From Chitinophagaceae bacterium (GTDB lineage Bacteria; Bacteroidota; Bacteroidia; Chitinophagales; Chitinophagaceae), in assembly GCA_021151685.1 (NCBI GenBank), contig JAGKWS010000026.1:1-39784 (forward strand): 39,784 nucleotides of DNA. Reading direction: 5' to 3'. Made by a program: the position numbers and the translations under genes. Every line of letters begins with the position of its first letter. The stretch's first letter is position 1. Below are positions 35,349 to 39,784 of the stretch, one piece after another. The notes under the pieces were generated by a model. It made no database searches and was not told the DNA's origin. It worked only from the letters and a program-made list of their open reading frames with translations.

Positions 35349-35376
35349 AGGGGCTGCATTGCAGCCCCTTTTTTTT
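35349..35376 (+). terminator. Intrinsic terminator after the secreted protein gene
   Basis: A 9-bp perfect stem (AGGGGCTGC with GCAGCCCCT) with a 3-nt loop is followed by eight T. It is 23 nt after the stop codon. A promoter for the glycosyltransferase genes must therefore lie in the 43 nt between it and 35420. Confidence 0.95.
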
Positions 35377-35403
35377 GATAGCCAACCTTTTGCCATCTTC
35401 ACT

Positions 35404-35411
35404 TATCTTTA
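35404..35411 (+). promoter_or_regulatory. Near-consensus -7 box before the glycosyltransferase genes
   Basis: TATCTTTA matches TAnnTTTG at all but the last base and ends 8 nt before the ATG at 35420. No TTG is found at the ideal distance. It is supported mainly by position, since the strong terminator just upstream requires a new promoter in this short gap. Confidence 0.3.
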
Positions 35412-35419
35412 TCGCAGCA

Positions 35420-36517
35420 ATGAAGGCAAAGAAAATAGTCTGCACCGTTACCAACGATCTCAATTACGATCAGCGGATGATACGTATCTGCACCACTCTT
35501 GCCGATGCTGGATATGACGTAACACTCGTTGGCCTCAAACGCAAACATAGCAAACCCCTTATAGATCGTCCATTCAGGCAGGTACGTTTACCTATCATAG
35601 CCGAAGAAGGTAAGCTGATGTATGCACAGTATTGGCTCAGTCTTTTTTTCTTCTTATTATTCCGTCCATTAGATGCCATTTGTGCTATAGATTTAGATAC
35701 TATTCTTCCTGTATATTACGTATCGCGTATCCGTGGTAAAAAGCGGGTATACGATGCACACGAGATATTTACAGAATTGCGCGAGGTCATTACACGGCCG
35801 GCTGTGCACAAAATGTGGTTATGGATAGGTCGGCACACAGTACCCCATTTTCCTGTCGGGTATACAATTGGTGCCGCTTATGCACAAGACTTTCGCCAGA
35901 AGTATGGTGTGGTTTACAAGGTCGTTCGCAATGCTACTATCTTGCGTCCTTTCACTATCCCTGCTCGTCCCGATAAATATATTCTCTATCAGGGGGCTGT
36001 AAATGTTGGCCGTTGTTTCGAACAGCTTATTCCAGCTATGATGCAAGTAGATGCCACACTTATTGTGTGCGGGGAAGGTAACTTTTATGCACAGGCAATA
36101 GAATTGGCAAAACAACATGGTGTTACCAACAAGGTTATATTTAAGGGGTATGTGCCACCGGCACAACTGGTCAACTATACAGTAGGTGCTACCATCGGCA
36201 TCACGTTATTCGAAGATACCAGCCTTAGCAATAGATTATCATTGGCCAATCGTTTCTTCGATTATATGCACTCCGCTGTTCCCCAACTCTGTATCGACTA
36301 TCCCGAATATCGCAGTGTCAATGCCGAATTCGAAATTGCATCGCTCATAGCCGATACTACACCTGCTTCTATTGCTGCCGCACTCAATAAAATGTTGTCA
36401 GACCATCAATACTACCAACGCTTGCAGGAAAATTGTATGAAGGCGCGCGAGGTGTATTGCTGGCAAGAACAGGCTAAGACCTTGTTACATGTTTACGATA
36501 ATCTGTGGGTAAAGTAG
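35420..36517 (+). CDS. Glycosyltransferase, GT4-like (GT-B fold)
   Basis: A 365-residue cytosolic or membrane-associated sugar transferase. The N-terminal half begins KKIVCTVTNDLNYDQRM and has the acceptor-domain motif YDAHEIFTELRE. The C-terminal half has ILYQGAVNVGRCFEQLIPAM, LIVCGEGNFY, VIFKGYVPPAQLVNY and the donor-site segment NRFFDYMHSAVPQLCIDYPEYR, equivalent to the NKxFEYM...P motif of GT4-type enzymes. The substrate is unknown. The frame extends to a TTG at 35375, but that adds a region overlapping the promoter box, so the ATG at 35420 is preferred. It is followed after 2 bp by a second glycosyltransferase gene. Confidence 0.87.
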   Translation: MKAKKIVCTVTNDLNYDQRMIRICTTLADAGYDVTLVGLKRKHSKPLIDRPFRQVRLPIIAEEGKLMYAQYWLSLFFFLLFRPLDAICAIDLDTILPVYYVSRIRGKKRVYDAHEIFTELREVITRPAVHKMWLWIGRHTVPHFPVGYTIGAAYAQDFRQKYGVVYKVVRNATILRPFTIPARPDKYILYQGAVNVGRCFEQLIPAMMQVDATLIVCGEGNFYAQAIELAKQHGVTNKVIFKGYVPPAQLVNYTVGATIGITLFEDTSLSNRLSLANRFFDYMHSAVPQLCIDYPEYRSVNAEFEIASLIADTTPASIAAALNKMLSDHQYYQRLQENCMKAREVYCWQEQAKTLLHVYDNLWVK

Positions 36518-36519
36518 GC

Positions 36520-37323
36520 ATGCCACCGGTTGCCAACATATCTTTTTCAGTGGTTATTCCCGTATATAACGGTAGTGCTACCATTTGCAGGGCAGTACAG
36601 TCGGTATTGCAGCAAACATGGCCGCCCTTACAAATTATAGTAGCCGATGATGCTAGTACCGACAACACAATTGCGCTACTACAGGCTACCTACGGCAATC
36701 GTATCACCATTTTGAATACCCCGCACAACGCAGGTAGTGCTGCCGCACGCAACCGTGGTATAAAAGCTGCCACAGGTACACACATTGCCTTTCTCGATGC
36801 CGATGACGAATGGCATCCCCACAAGTTGGCGATAGTTGCAAGTGCTTTGGCCAAAGTGCCACAGGCACAATTGCTTTTTCATCAGTATCGTTTATACAGT
36901 ACGCCATCTCCGGCCATGGCTGTTAGCGTTGTCCCGGGCCAGTTGTCTTTTATCCGCCTGTTGCGTGGCAATTGCATTGTTACCTCTTGTGCCGTTATTC
37001 GTGCGGTTTCTCTTCATCGTTTCGATGAAAGTATGAGGCATACCGAAGATTACGACCTTTGGCTACGTATGGCCTACAACGGCGGTGTGTATGCCATCCC
37101 GCATACACTCACCATACTACACCGCCCAGTCACCTCGCCGGGGGGTATCAGTAGCAATGTATGGGCTATGCGTAAAGGAGAACTTACAGCCTATACACAC
37201 TTGCTGCGCTATAATGTATTGTTTGCGCCACTACTGCCGTTTTTGTGGGTATACAGTCTTGCCAAACATTGTTTGCGTAGCGTTGGTATATTAAAGCGGG
37301 GAGTTTCCTACAGTTCAGAATAA
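36520..37323 (+). CDS. Glycosyltransferase family 2 (GT-A fold)
   Basis: A 267-residue transferase with the classic family 2 start FSVVIPVYNGSATICRAVQSVLQQ, then IIVADDASTDNT, NAGSAAARNRGI and the metal-binding D93-A-D95 (FLDADDEWHPHK). The catalytic region continues with RHTEDYDLWLRMA (ED motif). The end has one hydrophobic segment (LFAPLLPFLWVYSLA) that may associate with the membrane. It is probably cotranscribed with the GT4-like gene; both may build a surface polysaccharide or glycosylate exported proteins. A GTG at 36505 overlapping the upstream gene is an alternative start. Confidence 0.9.
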   Translation: MPPVANISFSVVIPVYNGSATICRAVQSVLQQTWPPLQIIVADDASTDNTIALLQATYGNRITILNTPHNAGSAAARNRGIKAATGTHIAFLDADDEWHPHKLAIVASALAKVPQAQLLFHQYRLYSTPSPAMAVSVVPGQLSFIRLLRGNCIVTSCAVIRAVSLHRFDESMRHTEDYDLWLRMAYNGGVYAIPHTLTILHRPVTSPGGISSNVWAMRKGELTAYTHLLRYNVLFAPLLPFLWVYSLAKHCLRSVGILKRGVSYSSE

Positions 37324-37338
37324 TTTAGTTCAATAACT

Positions 37339-37899
37339 ATGACAATTAAATATTTAGAAAGTGCCCGTAAACAGTTTGCCGCGTACAAGGCAATGGGCGA
37401 AAAATCGCTGGCGCGTCTCTCCGATGAACAATTGCATTGGTCCTATGGCGAAGATTGCAACAGTGCGGCGGTTATTGTAAAACACATGTCCGGCAATATG
37501 CTCAGTCGTTGGACAGATTTTCTCACCACCGATGGCGAGAAACCTTGGCGAAAAAGAGACGATGAGTTTGTCGATGATCATGCTGCCCGCACAACGGTCA
37601 TGCAGCGTTGGGAAGATGGTTGGCAATGCTTGTTCGATGCCTTATCTATTGTCACCGATAACGATTTGGGTAAAACCATACACATCCGTGGCGAGCAGCA
37701 CACTATTCTCGATGCCGTCAACCGGCAAATAGCCCATTACAGTTACCATGTAGGGCAGTTGGTAGTATTGGCAAAAATGTGCAACAACGGCAACTGGCAA
37801 AGTCTGTCCATACCACGCAATGGTTCCGATGCCTTCAATGCATCTATGATGGGCACCCATAATGCAGCCGATGCCAAAATAAGTAGCACCCAGCTATAA
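37339..37899 (+). CDS. DinB-superfamily protein (DUF1572)
   Basis: A 186-residue four-helix-bundle protein of the DinB/DUF1572 type. The three-histidine metal site typical of the superfamily is visible as H49 (VKHMSGNM), H133 and H137 (IAHYSYHVGQL). The segment SRWTDFLTTDGEKPWRKRDDEF is characteristic of DUF1572. Some DinB-fold enzymes are thiol transferases, but the substrate here is unknown. It starts 15 bp after the GT2 gene and may be in the same transcript by position only; no functional link is evident. Confidence 0.88.
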   Translation: MTIKYLESARKQFAAYKAMGEKSLARLSDEQLHWSYGEDCNSAAVIVKHMSGNMLSRWTDFLTTDGEKPWRKRDDEFVDDHAARTTVMQRWEDGWQCLFDALSIVTDNDLGKTIHIRGEQHTILDAVNRQIAHYSYHVGQLVVLAKMCNNGNWQSLSIPRNGSDAFNASMMGTHNAADAKISSTQL

Positions 37900-38310
37900 A
37901 TGCCATTTGCTGCAATTTCTCAATATGTAGCGGGCTCATATGCTTGCTGGTCTATATAGATTTTCAAGGGGTGTTTTATTTAGGCTTGGGGAGTGCAATT
38001 GAATATTATTGTCGTTTCTCCTTTAGGACAATAGTATATGCAGCTACAGTTTTCCACACTCATGACAAACAGAGATGATATTTGTGCAAATGATATTTGT
38101 GCTTGTGTACCGCTGATGTCGGCCATAAATCTTTGTGGCATCTCTTTGTGATGAAGAACTGATTCTATGCCGTATATTAAAGTCAAATTGGTATTCGTTG
38201 CCCCGCCCTTCATGTCGGTGGGGGCATTTGACGGTTTCTGGCTTTAGCCAAACCAAAATGACATGGATTGTGATAGTATACTTGAGTGAAAGCTCCCTCG
38301 TTTTTACTTA

Positions 38311-38341
38311 CCCTATCCCCGACTAAAAGTCGGGGATAGGG
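38311..38341. repeat. Perfect 14-bp inverted repeat
   Basis: CCCTATCCCCGACT, loop AAA, AGTCGGGGATAGGG. The arms are fully complementary and GC-rich. No T-tract follows on the plus strand; on the minus strand the bases after the stem read TAAGTAAAAA. It is therefore not a typical intrinsic terminator and may be a mobile palindromic element or bidirectional stem. Confidence 0.85.
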
Positions 38342-38473
38342 GTGAATGAAAGGAACCAAAATCTGACTTTGTGTTTCAACAACCGTAACGGCGGCCCCAT
38401 AGCATGCTGTCGCCAAAGAAAATGGCATTAACACGGAACTGCCTCGTGTTGCTGCTCGCGAAGTTCAACCCAC

Positions 38474-38516
38474 TTCCTGAATATCTTAAAAATCCTTTCA
38501 ATCCTGATTCTGACAA
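38474..38516. repeat. AATCCT-type dispersed repeat
   Basis: CCTGAATATCTTAAAAATCC continuing into TTTCAATCCTGATTCTGACAA resembles strings of the AATCCTGTTAATCCTGATTC type that I recall from intergenic regions of many Bacteroidota genomes. A looser relative is at 38871-38900 (TTAATCCCCATGCCAATCC...). Confidence 0.45.
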
Positions 38517-38521
38517 AACAC

Positions 38522-38640
38522 GGTAGGGACTACCCTCGTGGCCACCCATAATGTAGGGCCATTCTGTTATGGCCCCATCTTGGCAAAAGATCTGTAGCAT
38601 ACAGTCACATTACCATACAATGCCTCATAGGGGCTATACC
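38522..38640. repeat. Intergenic direct repeat, copy 1
   Basis: About 118 bp, starting GGTAGGGACTACCCT and ending TAGGGGCTATACC. It aligns along its whole length with 38698-38815; the most conserved part is TCTGTAGCATACAGTC (38590-38605), containing the palindrome CTGTA-GCA-TACAG. Confidence 0.75.
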
Positions 38641-38697
38641 TGCTATCTGTTTGTAGTTCAAATCTTATCATAAAAGCATCTATTCAAGCAAACCGCC

Positions 38698-38815
38698 GTA
38701 GGGGCTGCCCTTTGGTCGCCCTATAATATGTAGGGTATTTCTATTATTGCCCCAGCGGGGCAAAAGGTCTGTAGCATACAGTCATACTACTATGCAATGC
38801 CCCAATAGGGGCAAC
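38698..38815. repeat. Intergenic direct repeat, copy 2
   Basis: It starts GTAGGGGCTGCCCTTTGG and ends TAGGGGCAACC, and shares most positions with copy 1. Extra internal pairing is seen here as GCCCC-AGC-GGGGC (38749-38761), which is degraded in copy 1. The 57 nt between copies are unrelated. Confidence 0.75.
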
Positions 38816-38993
38816 CAGAAGGGTAGCCCTGTAATGTACGATAGCCAAAACAAAAAGGTTATGACGCAGATTAATCCCCATGCCAATCCTTTACATCCTT
38901 TTTTTCAAGGTTCCAAATTTTTCTTTTATCATAAAAACCCAATTTGGTGGGCAATTCACAAAAAACGTTCTTTACACCCAAACCCTCCCTACT

Positions 38994-39784
38994 ATGATCG
39001 AAGATAAAAAATCGCACGCCCGTGGTCTCTACTTCCAGACCCAACTCTCCCAGCAAGAAATTGCCGACCGTGTCGGCGTAAACCGCAAAACCCTCTACCT
39101 CTGGATCAATGAAGAAAAGTGGCAGGAAGCCCGCCTTGCAGCAGCCCAATCACCCACTATATTACTCCATCAATACTACCAGCAACTCATCAACATCAAC
39201 GAATTCATTGCCAACCGTACCGATAGCCCCTTCCCCACACCTAAAGAAGCCGATGTCATTCGTAAAATCAGTTCCGTCATCAAACAACTCAGCACCAAAG
39301 TCAACCTCGGTACTATGGTCGAGGTTTTCAACCTCTTTACCGATGACTTTCTCCGTCAGGGCTATTCTCAGCAAGAAGCCATAGCTGTTCGCAAATACAT
39401 GGACGACTTCCTCAAACGCCGTTGCCATATCCACAAAAAGCGCGAATCCACCGGACTCAAATATGCCCAGGACGACCAGATAGTAGCCGAATACAAAGAA
39501 TGGGAAGCCACTTATCCAACACCCTCTACAAACAATGCAGAAACACCCCATGCCCCACAAAACGAGAAAAACAACACACCCGCCGAAGTGCCAAAAACAG
39601 AACATAATACACAGACAGTCAACGAAGTAACTAATGCAGACAATGCCCCATCCATGCCCCGTTCACCAACAGTGCCAGCAGCCCCCATCACCAACCTGCT
39701 CACCGAGCCCGCCGAGCCCAAACCCTACAAACGCCCATTCTCCGGCGATACACCACCCGTAGCCCGTGGCGTTATCTCCACCGG
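38994..39784 (+). CDS. Terminase small subunit (gpP-like) DNA-binding protein, 3' end missing
   Basis: A frame opens at ATG 38994 and stays open to the window edge (263 codons seen, no stop), so the gene is partial. Residues ~18-45 are a helix-turn-helix, QLSQQEIADRVGVNRKTLYLW, followed by NEEKWQEAR, the arrangement seen in phage terminase small subunits and gpP N-terminus-related DNA-binding proteins. Residues ~50-165 are helical and charged (SPTILLHQYYQQLININEF, DVIRKISSVIKQLSTKVNL, AIAVRKYMDDFLKRR). From ~185 on it becomes a P/T/N/E-rich linker with low complexity. Codon use agrees with this frame rather than overlapping antisense frames. It could be the edge of a prophage or a stand-alone Bacteroidota relative; no other phage gene is in the window. 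Confidence 0.8.
   Translation, partial: MIEDKKSHARGLYFQTQLSQQEIADRVGVNRKTLYLWINEEKWQEARLAAAQSPTILLHQYYQQLININEFIANRTDSPFPTPKEADVIRKISSVIKQLSTKVNLGTMVEVFNLFTDDFLRQGYSQQEAIAVRKYMDDFLKRRCHIHKKRESTGLKYAQDDQIVAEYKEWEATYPTPSTNNAETPHAPQNEKNNTPAEVPKTEHNTQTVNEVTNADNAPSMPRSPTVPAAPITNLLTEPAEPKPYKRPFSGDTPPVARGVIST

Larger units (their letters stand above)
37900..38993. other. Gene-free kilobase rich in dispersed and palindromic repeats
   Basis: No convincing gene occurs here; short frames on both strands are translations of repeats. Contents in order: TTTGTG-type fragments around 38072-38155, a perfect 14-bp hairpin (38311-38341), an AATCCT-type repeat (38474-38516), two ~118-bp direct repeats (38522-38640 and 38698-38815), and a second AATCCT-like tract (38871-38900). 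Several families known only from intergenic DNA are concentrated here, which marks it as a likely insertion or rearrangement zone. Confidence 0.75.

Noticed and set aside
38376..38600. 74-codon minus-strand frame
   Set aside because: It translates the AATCCT-type repeat and part of direct repeat copy 1; no independent protein features.
39162..39605. 147-codon minus-strand frame at the right edge
   Set aside because: Antisense to the open-ended terminase-like gene; C/F/G/V-rich composition with no domain, while the plus-strand frame has a clear helix-turn-helix.

Overview
The window looks like a chromosomal segment of a Bacteroidota bacterium, most likely in or near Chitinophagales/Chitinophagaceae. 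Three secreted proteins end in type IX secretion system (T9SS) type A sorting domains with the YPNP/FPNP signature. Several starts carry the Bacteroidota -7 promoter box TAnnTTTG, and I see no clear Shine-Dalgarno sequences. The gene content (RpoN, DUF1566 surface proteins, PorT-like barrel, 3-hydroxyanthranilate dioxygenase) also fits. I cannot name a species.

Layout. 158-6760: two secreted plus-strand proteins. The first is a fibronectin-like repeat protein ending in a DUF1566 domain and has a G10 tract inside its coding sequence. The second is a two-propeller phytase-esterase/PhoX-like protein with a T9SS tail. 6897-9213: a long di-heme cytochrome c peroxidase followed by a small haem-c lipoprotein. 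9322-11138: a CNNM/CBS/CorC membrane protein and 3-hydroxyanthranilate 3,4-dioxygenase. 11139-17052: a mixed block with an unknown minus-strand gene, an overlapping HipA-like kinase/DUF3037 pair, a membrane-anchored class III adenylate cyclase and a compact minus-strand operon (YjbR, MORN, barrel). It is bracketed by two intergenic regions sharing the same dispersed repeats. 17053-20386: rpoN, divergent from alanine dehydrogenase and a TerB-like gene.

20642-35325 is a surface-protein region: a T9SS-sorted secreted protein, then an 11.4-kb gene for a 3788-residue adhesin-like protein (signal peptide, predicted beta-helix, 38 tandem Ig-like repeats each with two conserved cysteines, T9SS tail), then an unrecognised secreted protein. 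35420-37899 holds two glycosyltransferases and a DinB-superfamily protein. 37900-38993 is a gene-free kilobase packed with dispersed and palindromic repeats. An open-ended gene for a phage terminase small-subunit-like DNA-binding protein runs off the right edge from 38994.

The most notable items are the giant disulfide-patterned Ig array, the possible phase-variable poly-G tract, the HipA-like/DUF3037 pair, the shared repeat families, and a recurrent placement of the -7 box only 4-8 nt before start codons, which would imply leaderless or nearly leaderless mRNAs. All functional calls are by reading motifs; no database search or computation was run.
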